This document shows, in pieces, positions 24,879-34,849 of a DNA stretch of 64,000 nt. Source of the stretch: Timema cristinae (lineage: Eukaryota > Arthropoda > Insecta > Phasmatodea > Timematidae); assembly GCA_039000515.1 (NCBI GenBank), contig JBCFYV010000001.1, forward strand, positions 57,087,372-57,151,371, read 5' to 3'. The number at the start of each line of letters is the position of its first letter. The stretch's first letter is position 1. Position numbers and translations under genes: made by a program. Under the pieces are notes generated by a model, which was given only the letters and a program-made list of their open reading frames with translations, had not been told where the DNA came from and did no database searches.

Positions 24879-24955
24879 AGTTTTAAAGATAAAATAAACC
24901 TATCTCTGATTTACAAGACCAGTATTTTGTTTTATATTAATTTTCTTCCCAAACT
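24879..24955 (-). pseudogene. trnT: Mitochondrial tRNA-Thr pseudogene
   Basis: On the minus strand the anticodon arm is ctggt-CTTGTAA-atcag, with the TGT anticodon expected for threonine. The acceptor ends agttt and aaact pair. It lies next to tRNA-Pro on the opposite strand, as in arthropod mitochondria. Confidence 0.7.
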
Positions 24956-25808
24956 ACATTTTAATTAAAATAATGATTATTGTCAAGAGCAGTTGAGCAA
25001 AGGAGACAAGGTATAGAGGGTGAAATATCTCATAAATGCACCACCATTTACATAATTAAATGAGATAAAACTATAGTGTACACACTTTGATCAAATTTAT
25101 TAAGTCATAATCAAGATTAGTAGCCAGTTACCTCTGTTGACAAATCTAATATTTAACATTGAAAATAATTATATAAAATAACTACGGAGGGAAACGATAG
25201 TAAAAATTATATGACCATCAAGATAGTTTGTTAAAAAAAAGTAGATTGCAAAGTAATTAACATAAAATGATAATCATTTATTTTTATTTTATTTATAACT
25301 ACTGCCCGGTCGCCATAATATGCATTTTATTGTAAGTTTACGATATAAATAGTTAACGAACAACATATTTAATAAATTATGCATTATAAAATCAAAATAA
25401 ACTGTATTATGTGTAATTATTTTAACTAACTAAAATATTTCATACATTAGTTTTGTGGTTTAGTCTCCACCATCCTATGTCGTTTCTGTTGTTTTTTTTG
25501 GTGTAGACGTCAATAAAATAAGTGTATATTAAATAAGTATAAATGTCCAATTCCACGTGTAAACTACTTATATTAAGGTCGTCCTGTTTGTGTTTTAGAG
25601 CTTATTAATAAATAAGGCATTTTAATCTAAATTACTAAACATCCCAGGCATGCCATTAGTTTTTGTTGTGTATGTTTGTTTTATAACTATAAGATAACAC
25701 TTCGGGAGACTGATAGGCCTGATAAAAATATAGGACATGTTTGACGCAGCTTACCAAATTTGGTTTACCTATAAAATGGAAGCATATGACAAAATTAACA
25801 CTATCGAG

Positions 25809-26084
25809 AGGGTGACCTGGTGGTCTAGGAGTAAGGTGTCAGACTTCTATGCTGGCGGCCGAGGTTCAATTCTCGGTCCCGGCAAAGATTTATCTGATTA
25901 CCAAACCCTTCCTTCACCTCTGACAAGACATCTTGTGAATGTGGGGAATGCCAGGCCTCCACCGTGGTTCGGATTCCACGTTAAGCTGTAGGTCCTTCAT
26001 TTCATCTCACAATCACCCTATCATTACACATTAGCATAAGTGCGTATAACCCGAATTGGTAGTAAGACGCGGTGATAATAATAA
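25809..26084 (+). mobile_element. SINE-A, full-length copy
   Basis: The complete head, body and 3' block are followed by a short (TAA)n tail. The exact 13 bp target duplication taacactatcgag lies at 25796-25808 and 26085-26097. The open frame at 25737-25991 is an accidental reading of this SINE plus flank and is not a gene. Confidence 0.94.
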
Positions 26085-26257
26085 TAACACTATCGAGTTT
26101 TTTTGTACTTTTTTTACGTAAGGATTATCTTTGTGTCGGAAACTATATTTACTTTAAATCGGTTTACATTAATAATTATTAGTACTTGATACACAAATTC
26201 TTATACAAAAAAAACTAGGTCAAATTAAAACTGGTTATTTTTATAGTTTGATTCTTT

Positions 26258-26485
26258 TTAGCACCACGTCTTACAAACCATTCGGGCTGTACGCATATAT
26301 AATAATTACGCTAGTGTGTTATGATGAGAAAGGTTGAATTTAGAGGACGTGTGCCCTCATTTGCGTGAAGAGGGAGTGGAAAGCAATTTAGGAAAAACCG
26401 ACCCTCAGTACGCCTGACCGGGCTTTGAATCCCAAGCTCCCCGTTACCGATAGTTTAGTATATTGCGAGAGTGGTGCCTTATATC
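26258..26485 (-). mobile_element. SINE-B copy
   Basis: The 3' end reads tttttagcaccacgtcttac, and the body and B-box complement (tttgaatccca) are clear. The head is cut short near 26485. Confidence 0.8.
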
Positions 26486-26489
26486 AAAT

Positions 26490-27530
26490 GTGGGCTACAT
26501 ATTTGTCAATGTAGCCCGTTTTTGTAGAATGATAAATGAAATGCACCAGACCACGTAAAAATGGATAAATTATATTATTCAATCAAACATTTAAAACAAC
26601 ATATAATGTTTAAATGTTTAAATAAGTTTATTCAAACCAAGTACTCTTTGAATACATTTACAAGTGCCTCAGACGCAAACCATAACATTGTTCATATTGA
26701 AAAAAACAATTACATTTGAAATTTAAAAACTATTTTGTCTGACAATTTAAAGAAACATTGGCTTTGAATGTCAACTCAGTGCACATCTTGGCTTCGCCTC
26801 CAAATTGACATTAATAATAATTATTCAAGATCCGTACTATGATTTGATGAACATTATTGTAGATAACCTCAAATCACACAACTACTATGGTTCATACAAG
26901 GGCATAATTTAGAAATGCCTGGTTACAAAGTTGGGAATGGATGGATGGATTTCCACATAATATATGTGGGTGAAGAATTCTGGTAAATTTTAATTGTTCC
27001 AGACAATGAAGAAAAAGCAAATCAGCTCAAGCCACTTTAACAAGACATAAGAAAGATTTAATATTTTTGCTGGATATAAACACAAATTAGATATTTCCTC
27101 AAGAATTTAAATGCCAATTTGAAGTCAATGAACTCATTAAAAAATAGTAGAGGAACAAACGTGATATGGTTTTTATAGTGAAAAAAATAATAACTTCACA
27201 CGTTATAATGCTGCCATTGGACAAAGAGGTAATAGCTGAGACTCTTGAAGAAAATCGATCATTACCGTCCAATTCCCCGACCTTGGTTTCATTCTATCGG
27301 AATTAATCATGAAGGACTGAGAAAAGCTCAATGCAACTGTCTAAAAGAGTGAACCAAAAAAGCACTATCAACCTTTCCTTCACCGTCTTCCAAATATAAT
27401 ATAATCCATAAAGCGAAAATAAGTTTTCTTTATTGATATAAAATTAGTTGGGGAGCATTTGATGGTAGTTTTGGCCAATGAATCATTCATAAAGAGGAAT
27501 GCTTCCAATAAAATGCAAAAAATGTCCAGA
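26490..27530. other. Interval without recognised gene
   Basis: AT-rich. A small hairpin (gggctacat ... tgtagccc) lies at 26492-26519. Confidence 0.55.
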
Positions 27531-27534
27531 AGGT

Positions 27535-27635
27535 ATACTTTACCTAATTCAACCTTCCTTAACCCTAGGTATTAGCACAATTAGTACATATGCTTATAAC
27601 CTGAACAAGTGATATAACTCAGTGCGAAAAAAATG
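27535..27635 (+). mobile_element. SINE-B 3' fragment
   Basis: Covers the end of the body (ttcaaccttccttaacccta) and a decayed 3' block. Confidence 0.5.
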
Positions 27636-27694
27636 TCTCTATAGTATTTAAAATATTTGATTAATTTGTCTTTGGATCTTTCCCCATTTGGGTC

Positions 27695-27890
27695 ACCCCA
27701 TTACCTATACCAAGGTGATATGTATGAGGTAAAATTTGGAGGACATTTATCAGAATTTGCTTGGTGAGCGAGTAGACAATTAGTTTTGAAAAATCCGCTT
27801 CAGTACGTCCTGCTAAGATTCAAACCTCAACCTCCCAATCACCGGCCAATCATACAAGATAAGACTGACACATTTGTCCATGTGCCCAGA
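27695..27890 (-). mobile_element. SINE-B fragment
   Basis: Body and B-box complement (agattcaaacctcaacctcc) are visible, with a partial head. Confidence 0.55.
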
Positions 27891-27899
27891 GTTTGATTG

Positions 27900-29695
27900 G
27901 CTGTCAATTTGTTTTAATTTATAACCAATAAGTCCCAATTGTTTGTCAATACAATGTGTGACGAAAAAACAAACAAGTGCGAAGTGTGAATGTTAGACTC
28001 GGATGAAACATGAGTCAAGTTCAAATTCGGAAAAAGCACCTGATATATTTTGTACCAGATCTGGGTATAATACCCGGCGTTTGTGTCGAAGCAGATTGCA
28101 GCATTCGTTTGGCCAACCCTGCAAGACTGGTGATTTTTGCTTGTATTAATCGTTATTTTATTTATTTATGTACTTAGTAAAAGATGATAAACTTTATTGG
28201 GGGAGGAACACGCAGGCACACGCCTGGAGGGAGGATGTAAAATTACCCAGCCAGCTAGCGACTTATTCCTAGGTTCTGGGGTCAAAGTTAAACACACTGA
28301 TCGTCTGAAGAATCTTGTCTGAGCTTGTAATTAATAATCAACGTCTAGACTCATAGAGCAATAAACGTGGCAGTGGGCGAGTTAATGTATGAAGACTGTT
28401 ATGCAACGATGAGGGCAGGGGAGGGGGGATTTTTTTTTAAAGTACAAGATTGTGATTAGTAATTTATATCCACCTACAGCATATATGTATAATTGTAAAT
28501 ACATCTATAAATAACAAACATCTATACAAGGTTTGTTGAGATAAATGAAAAGTTCCTTGATTTCTCATTCAGACATAAACTATTTAACAGGCAAGTGGAA
28601 TGGTACAAAATATGATTGGATCTTCTATTAGATAGAAATCTTACTATCGTCATCATCAGCTGTCTGCTAGTTTATTTAAAAACAATTATGTTTATATAGT
28701 TTTTCTTGGTAACTACTATACTGGAGAATAACCTAACCTAATCGACTCTAACGATTTTGATTAAAATTCGTATCTAGGCGTTGATTAAGATTATAAATAA
28801 ACTGTCTATTTTCATTTTCCCCATGAAAATGACTTTTAGGGTACTTTACAGAAGCAGAAAACTTTCGTATCTCCGCAACTATTTGAGATACTAAATAACT
28901 TTTCATTGCAAAATTGTAGTAATAGTAAAAATAAAAAACTTTTATATTAAATAGATTTTTATAAAACCAACAGATTTTGAGATGATGGCAAACATATTAA
29001 TAATTATTAATAGTTAATGAGCTTTAGTTATAAAGAATGCTACTTAAGTTTTAACGCAATAATTCTCCAATGCCATAGAGTAATTAAATATAAGTTTCTC
29101 TAAAGGTTTATGTTGGTTTTCCTTAAACCTCTTAGGAGAAATGTTTGTACAACAATGATCTATCTATCATTTTAACTCAATAGTCAATATTTACATGTTT
29201 TATTGGTCAAAATTTATAAATGAGAAATTTAATAGCAATGCGATGGCATGGAGATTTGCAACACCTAATAAAATGTCAAAATGTTAACAGGAAGTTAAAA
29301 TTTTAGTACGAAGTGTCGACCCTTGTGGATCCAATAATGATCTTTTTTTAACGCTCCAAAAATACAAATGAGGACATTAATTCTTTAAAATAAAATTAAA
29401 AATTTAAAGTCGGGACTAAAAAAAATTTATATAAGTATAATGCAAGTGCAAGTGCTAGTGTATATTATTTCGTTTCACATATATTACGATTTTGGGTAAA
29501 ATATCTCCATTTTTAAACAATAGAACGAGAAAGTCTGTGCGGAGTTCCGTACCATTTATTTTTAATAACTTACAAGGCCTGCAAGGTCTACTATTTTTAT
29601 AAACCATTGCTCTATATATATTTATAATAGAGTTTTCATGTAGGGAACTTTATATAAAGTTGTATAGGGTAAAGTTGTGAGTAGCTAGATTACAC
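27900..29695. other. Interval without recognised gene
   Basis: AT-rich; contains one copy of the unclassified repeat at 28805. Confidence 0.55.
28805..29000 (+). repeat. Unclassified interspersed repeat, copy 1
   Basis: Segments catgaaaatgacttttaggg, caactatttgagatactaaa and cattgcaaaattgta recur in the same order and spacing at 37.1 kb. I see no coding capacity and do not recognise the family. Confidence 0.5.
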
Positions 29696-29699
29696 TTAA

Positions 29700-29940
29700 A
29701 CCACTTCAATGATTAAATGGTCTAAGCCGAGGCTTCACTCTCGCAATAGACTAGTGTGCCAATGACTGGGAGATCAGGATTAAAATCCTACTCGGCTGTA
29801 ATGAGGGCGGTTTTTCCTAAATGGTTTTACGCTCCACCCCCACGAAAATGGGGGTATACTTCCCCCTCATATCCTTAACCCTTTAGTATAATTAGTCCAT
29901 ACGCAGATAGCTCGAACGATTTGCGGGACACGGTTACAAA
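29700..29940 (+). mobile_element. SINE-B copy
   Basis: The head (ggtctaagccgaggcttcac), the B-box-like segment and the body (cccacgaaaatgggggtata) are clear. The 3' block is decayed (gctcgaacgatttgcgggac). Confidence 0.78.
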
Positions 29941-30322
29941 CAAAATAAATTGCAATAAAGCATTGTGGGAATTTATTTCCTAGAGGTAGCCAAAGGTGAA
30001 ACCTTTCCAAGGGGACTGGCCAATGCTAATCTAGTTTGAGTTTAGCTCAAGCTTGCTAATGGCATTTTAATAACATATTGTGGTCCACTACGAGAGTGTT
30101 TCCCCGGCGCATATCATGAGGCGCACACAGACCTTATAAAACCGACATTTTCAAGTCGTGTTTCTCCATCACCGCCTCACAGGCATAATGGAGCGTTACG
30201 CATAATACGGACACTTCGTTGAGACCTTACGTTAGCTGATATGGTCAATACAAGTGGATATACTATACGTTACTTAGGGGTTCATTGGCTCAAACCCCGG
30301 GTGGGGTGAACAATGGAAGTCG

Positions 30323-30523
30323 ACCCGCTTCGGAGGCCGCATAGACTCGCGGTAGACTAGACTGCCGATGACGGGAGATAGAGGTTTTCCAAAATGGTTT
30401 TACATTCTGCTTCCAAGTAAATAAGGGTACACTTTCTCTAAATATTATCTTCCTCATTCCTAAAATATTTAGTGTAATTAGTACATAAGCATATAACCCG
30501 AACGGGTAGTAAGACGCGATGCT
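30323..30523 (+). mobile_element. SINE-B copy with internal deletion of the B-box region
   Basis: The head and the 3' block (taacccgaacgggtagtaag) are well preserved. The segment between gagatagaggtt and tttccaaaatgg, which should hold the rest of the B box and the start of the body, is missing. The target duplication caatggaagtcg / caatgaaagtcg lies at 30311-30322 and 30534-30545. Whether the deletion came before or after insertion cannot be told from one copy. Confidence 0.85.
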
Positions 30524-30594
30524 TAAAAAAACCCAATGAAAGTCGCATGTAGTTTAATAGCGCAGTGTTTCTGAATCATTCGTTTGTCACGTAA

Positions 30595-30735
30595 TCCTTT
30601 TAGGGCCATTAGTAGAGTGGTTATCCATTTAGTAAAAACCATCATCATTAGACCCAACCGGGATTCTAACCCCAATCTCCACATCAGTAGTAGGCCAGTC
30701 CAAAATGAGAAGTACACCTAAGACGCGATTAGGTC
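30595..30735 (-). mobile_element. SINE-B fragment
   Basis: Covers the segment aaaaaccatcatcattagac, the B-box complement (gggattctaaccccaatctc) and part of the head. The body half is missing. Confidence 0.55.
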
Positions 30736-30744
30736 ACTGAAGGA

Positions 30745-30960
30745 GATTTGCATATATCATGCTACTGGAATAAGAATGAGAAAGGTAATTTTTGAAGATA
30801 TACAAACATTTGCGTGGAGGCAGAGTGTGAGACAATTTGGGGGGAGGGGGGGGGACATCATGAGTAGGCCTACACTCGAGCGGGATTCGAATCTCAACCA
30901 CCCCATCATCAGCAGTCCAATCTATTAAGATATTGACACCTTGAACCATTCAACAAATGA
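30745..30960 (-). mobile_element. SINE-B copy lacking the 3' block
   Basis: The body (acatttgcgtggaggcagag), a G-run, the B-box complement (gggattcgaatctcaaccac) and the head are visible. It lies in tandem with the fragment just upstream. Confidence 0.62.
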
Positions 30961-30964
30961 AGTG

Positions 30965-31575
30965 GGTTACACACGTGTAAACGTATCACATATTTTTTGA
31001 GCCCCGGCCTTGTACTCCGTCTGATGAAGTTATGCTACAAGTGTCCTCTTTGGACTTAAATCCAAGACCTCTGTAAAACCTTATACAGGACAAAAATAAA
31101 CCACAAAAAAGTGTTTTTTTTATTTTTCTTATTGCTTGTTACGTTTTAGTAAATCTAAATCCAAAAAGTGTTACATCAAGGAGATTGTAAAACGACCAAC
31201 CTTCACAAATTATTCATTAGCATGTCTCAACCAAATTATATAACTAAGAAGCTTGCCGGGTGGAAATAATAAAGTCCTCTTGTTCACAAATAGTGAAGAA
31301 TCAGAAAGAAAAAAACGCTTCAAAAAAACATTCATTATTTCATGTGACAAGCAATGGCCCATTTTCAAAACCATTTAATACCTCTTCTTTTTTATGAAGC
31401 TGCCAACGTGTCAACCTTTTGATTGGAATACTCGTTAGTGATAAAACAGCCTGGTTATAACCATTAGATGTAATCGTTTTGTGTTCATAAACACAAATAT
31501 CAGTCACTCGAGTCTGGTATTTCTATTGAAAAACAGTATCAGAGTGTATCGTGAATTACTCGTACCGGTAAGTAT
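30965..31575. other. Interval without recognised gene
   Basis: No recognised repeat or gene. Confidence 0.55.
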
Positions 31576-31579
31576 GCAG

Positions 31580-31803
31580 GATAAAGGCTAAGCTCTTTTA
31601 ATTTGGTTTGCCGATGACAAGGAGACTGAGGTTCAAATCCCTACCAGGTAAACTGCGGGCATTTTCCCCTTAAATAGTTTTCCACTCTGCCTCCACACAG
31701 ATGTGTGTACATTCCCACTAAATTCTACGTGACTCATCTCAACTTTATTTGATTAATTAATATACACGCGAATAGTCCGAACGGGCAGTGAGACACGGCG
31801 GGG
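31580..31803 (+). mobile_element. SINE-B copy
   Basis: The B box aggttcaaatccc (31630-31642) and body (ctgcctccacacagatgtgt) are present, with the 3' block agtccgaacgggcagtgaga. Confidence 0.72.
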
Positions 31804-31821
31804 GAAATATATATATATATT

Positions 31822-31870
31822 GCGTCTCACTACCCATTCGAGCCATACGCTTAATACATTATTTTAAACT
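31822..31870 (-). mobile_element. SINE-B 3'-end fragment
   Basis: Only the 3' block (gtctcactacccattcgagc) is present. With the preceding copy it forms an inverted pair around a TA run. Confidence 0.4.
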
Positions 31871-31964
31871 CAATAGAAAATAAATACAACAGTTGATCTT
31901 TATATTGACTGACTATAACGAAAAATGTGCATATATCTGACAGTGCTGCAGGTATGTTGACTAT

Positions 31965-32075
31965 AATTTACTGGTGACGCGGAATGTCATGGTTAAAATC
32001 CCATTCGGGAGTGGTAAGCGGGTTTTTTTTTCTTCTTCTTCTTAATATTTCCTACTTTCCCTTGACGCCAGAGGA
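31965..32075 (+). mobile_element. SINE-B fragment
   Basis: A B-box-like segment (ggttaaaatcccattcggga) and the start of the body are present. It ends just upstream of the 114 bp array. Confidence 0.45.
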
Positions 32076-32609
32076 TAGCCCGAACCCTCTTCACTTGGCA
32101 ATCATCCCACTGTAGTTCTCCGAAAGAAGATCTCGAGAACTAAGAAGGAATATCTCGAGTCTCTCAACATGTGTAAGAAGGGAGGAAAGATGGTATCTCA
32201 CACTCGCCATGGCAGCAACCCCACTGTAGTTCTCCGAAAGAGGATCTCGAGAACTAAGAAGGAATATCTCGATAACTAAGAAGGAAGATCTCGAGTCGCT
32301 CAACAAGTGCAAGAAGGGAGGAAAGGTGGTATCTCAAACTCGCCATGGCAGCAACTCCACTGTAGTTCTCCGAAAGAGGATTTCGAGAACTAAGAAGGAC
32401 GATCTCGAGTCTCTCAACTTGTGTAAGAAGGGAGGAAAGGTGGTATCTCACACTCGCCATGGCAGCAACCCCACTGTAGTTCTCCGAAAGAGGATCTCGA
32501 GAACTAAGAAGGAATATCTCGAGTCTCTCAACATGTATAAGAAGGGAGGAAAGGTGGTATCTCACACTCGCCATGGCAGCAACCCCACTGTAGTTCTCCG
32601 AAAAAGGAT

Positions 32610-33617
32610 CTCGAGTCCCTCGACAAGTGTAAGAAGGGAGGAAAGGTGGTATCTCACACTCGCCATGGCAGCAACCCCACTGTAGTTCTCCGAAAGAGGA
32701 TCTCGAGAACTAAGAAGGAATATCTCAAGTCTCTCAACATGTGTAAGAAGGGAGGAAAGGTGGTATCTCACACTCGCCATGGCAGCAACCCCACTGTAGT
32801 TCTCCGAAAGAGGATCTCGAGAACTAAGAAGGAATATCTCGAGTCTCTCAACATGTGTAAGAAGGGAGGAAAGGTGGTATCTCACACTCGCCATGGCAGC
32901 AACCCCACTGTAGTTCTCCGAAAGAGGATCTCGAGAACTAAGAAGGAATATCTCAAGTCTCTCAACATGTGTAAGAAGGGAGGAAAGGTGGTATCTCACA
33001 CTCGCCATGGCAGCAACCCCACTGTAGTTCTCCGAAAGAGGATCTCGAGAACTAAGAAGGAATATCTCGAGTCTCTCAACATGTGTAAGAAGGGAGGAAA
33101 GGTGGTATCTCACACTCGCCATGGCAGCAACCCCACTGTAGTTCTCCGAAAGAGGATCTCGAGAACTAAGAAGGAATATCTCAAGTCTCTCAACATGTGT
33201 AAGAAGGGAGGAAAGGTGGTATCTCACACTCGCCATGGCATCAACCCCACTGTAGTTCTCCGAAAGAGGATCTCGAGAACTAAGAAGGAATATCTCGAGT
33301 CTCTCAACATGTATAAGAAGGGAGGAAAGGTGGTATCTCACACTCGCCATGGCAGCAACCCCACTGTAGTTCTCCGAAAGAGGATCTCGAGAACTAAGAA
33401 GGAATATCTCGAGTCTCTCAACATGTGTAAGAAGGGAGGAAAGGTGGTATCTCACACTCGCCATGGCAGCAACCCCACTGTAGTTCTCCGAAAGAGGATC
33501 TCGAGAACTAAGAAGGAATATCTCGAGTCTCTCAACATGTATAAGAAGGGAGGAAAGGTGGTATCTCACACTCGCCATGGCAGCAACCCCACTGTAGTTC
33601 TCCGAAAAAGGATCTCG
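32610..33617. repeat. Higher-order block 1 of the 114 bp satellite (9 units, 1004 bp)
   Basis: Between the shortened units at 32610 and 33614 the unit order in the plus frame is K, E, K, E, K, E(Y, with the I variant), E(C), E(Y), short. Letters give the residue before SLNM and the residue after M. The final short unit shifts the frame, so the open frame ends in the next unit. Confidence 0.88.
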
Positions 33618-34849
33618 AGTCCCTCGACAAGTGTAAGAAGGGAGGAAAGGTGGTATCTCACACTCGCCATGGCAGCAACCCCACTGTAGTTCTCCGAAAG
33701 AGGATCTCGAGAACTAAGAAGGAATATCTCAAGTCTGTCAACATGTGTAAGAAGGGAGGAAAGGTGGTATCTCACACTCGCCATGGCAGCAACCCCACTG
33801 TAGTTCTCCGAAAGAGGATCTCGAGAACTAAGAAGGAATATCTCGAGTCTCTCAACATGTGTAAGAAGGGAGGAAAGGTGGTATCTCACACTCGCCATGG
33901 CAGCAACCCCACTGTAGTTCTCCGAAAGAGGATCTCGAGAACTAAGAAGGAATATCTCAAGTCTCTCAACATGTGTAAGAAGGGAGGAAAGGTGGTATCT
34001 CACACTCGCCATGGCAGCAACCCCACTGTAGTTCTCCGAAAGAGGATCTCGAGAACTAAGAAGGAATATCTCGAGTCTCTCAACATGTGTAAGAAGGGAG
34101 GAAAGGTGGTATCTCACACTCGCCATGGCAGCAACCCCACTGTAGTTCTCCGAAAGAGGATCTCGAGAACTAAGAAGGAATATCTCAAGTCTCTCAACAT
34201 GTGTAAGAAGGGAGGAAAGGTGGTATCTCACACTCGCCATGGCAGCAACCCCACTGTAGTTCTCCGAAAGAGGATCTCGAGAACTAAGAAGGAATATCTC
34301 GAGTCTCTCAACATGTGTAAGAAGGGAGGAAAGGTGGTATCTCACACTCGCCATGGCAGCAACCCCACTGTAGTTCTCCGAAAGAGGATCTCGAGAACTA
34401 AGAAGGAATATCTCAAGTCTCTCAACATGTGTAAGAAGGGAGGAAAGGTGGTATCTCACACTCGCCATGGCATCAACCCCACTGTAGTTCTCCGAAAGAG
34501 GATCTCGAGAACTAAGAAGGAATATCTCGAGTCTCTCAACATGTATAAGAAGGGAGGAAAGGTGGTATCTCACACTCGCCATGGCAGCAACCCCACTGTA
34601 GTTCTCCGAAAGAGGATCTCGAGAACTAAGAAGGAATATCTCGAGTCTCTCAACATGTGTAAGAAGGGAGGAAAGGTGGTATCTCACACTCGCCATGGCA
34701 GCAACCCCACTGTAGTTCTCCGAAAGAGGATCTCGAGAACTAAGAAGGAATATCTCGAGTCTCTCAACATGTATAAGAAGGGAGGAAAGGTGGTATCTCA
34801 CACTCGCCATGGCAGCAACCCCACTGTAGTTCTCCGAAAAAGAATCTCG
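33614..34849. repeat. Higher-order block 2 of the 114 bp satellite (11 units, 1232 bp)
   Basis: Same order as block 1 with one additional K/E dimer. The first unit carries the private change aagtctgtc (33731), also found exactly 1232 bp later (34963), so blocks 2 and 3 share a more recent ancestor than either does with block 1. Block 3 (from 34846) lacks one C near 35130, which breaks both long frames. Confidence 0.88.

Larger units (their letters stand above)
24528..24957. other. Nuclear insertion of mitochondrial DNA (NUMT)
   Basis: About 430 bp contain, in order on the plus strand, part of nad6 (reverse), trnP (forward) and trnT (reverse). That is the ancestral arthropod mitochondrial arrangement seen from the other strand. 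The sequence has a frameshift in nad6 and is flanked by SINE-B and unrelated AT-rich DNA, so it is a nuclear copy and not a mitochondrial contig. The left end abuts the SINE-B at 24525. Confidence 0.72.

Noticed and set aside
26492..26519. Hairpin followed by T-run, like a bacterial terminator
   Set aside because: The context is eukaryotic with no upstream gene; an eight-pair stem at this base composition is expected by chance.
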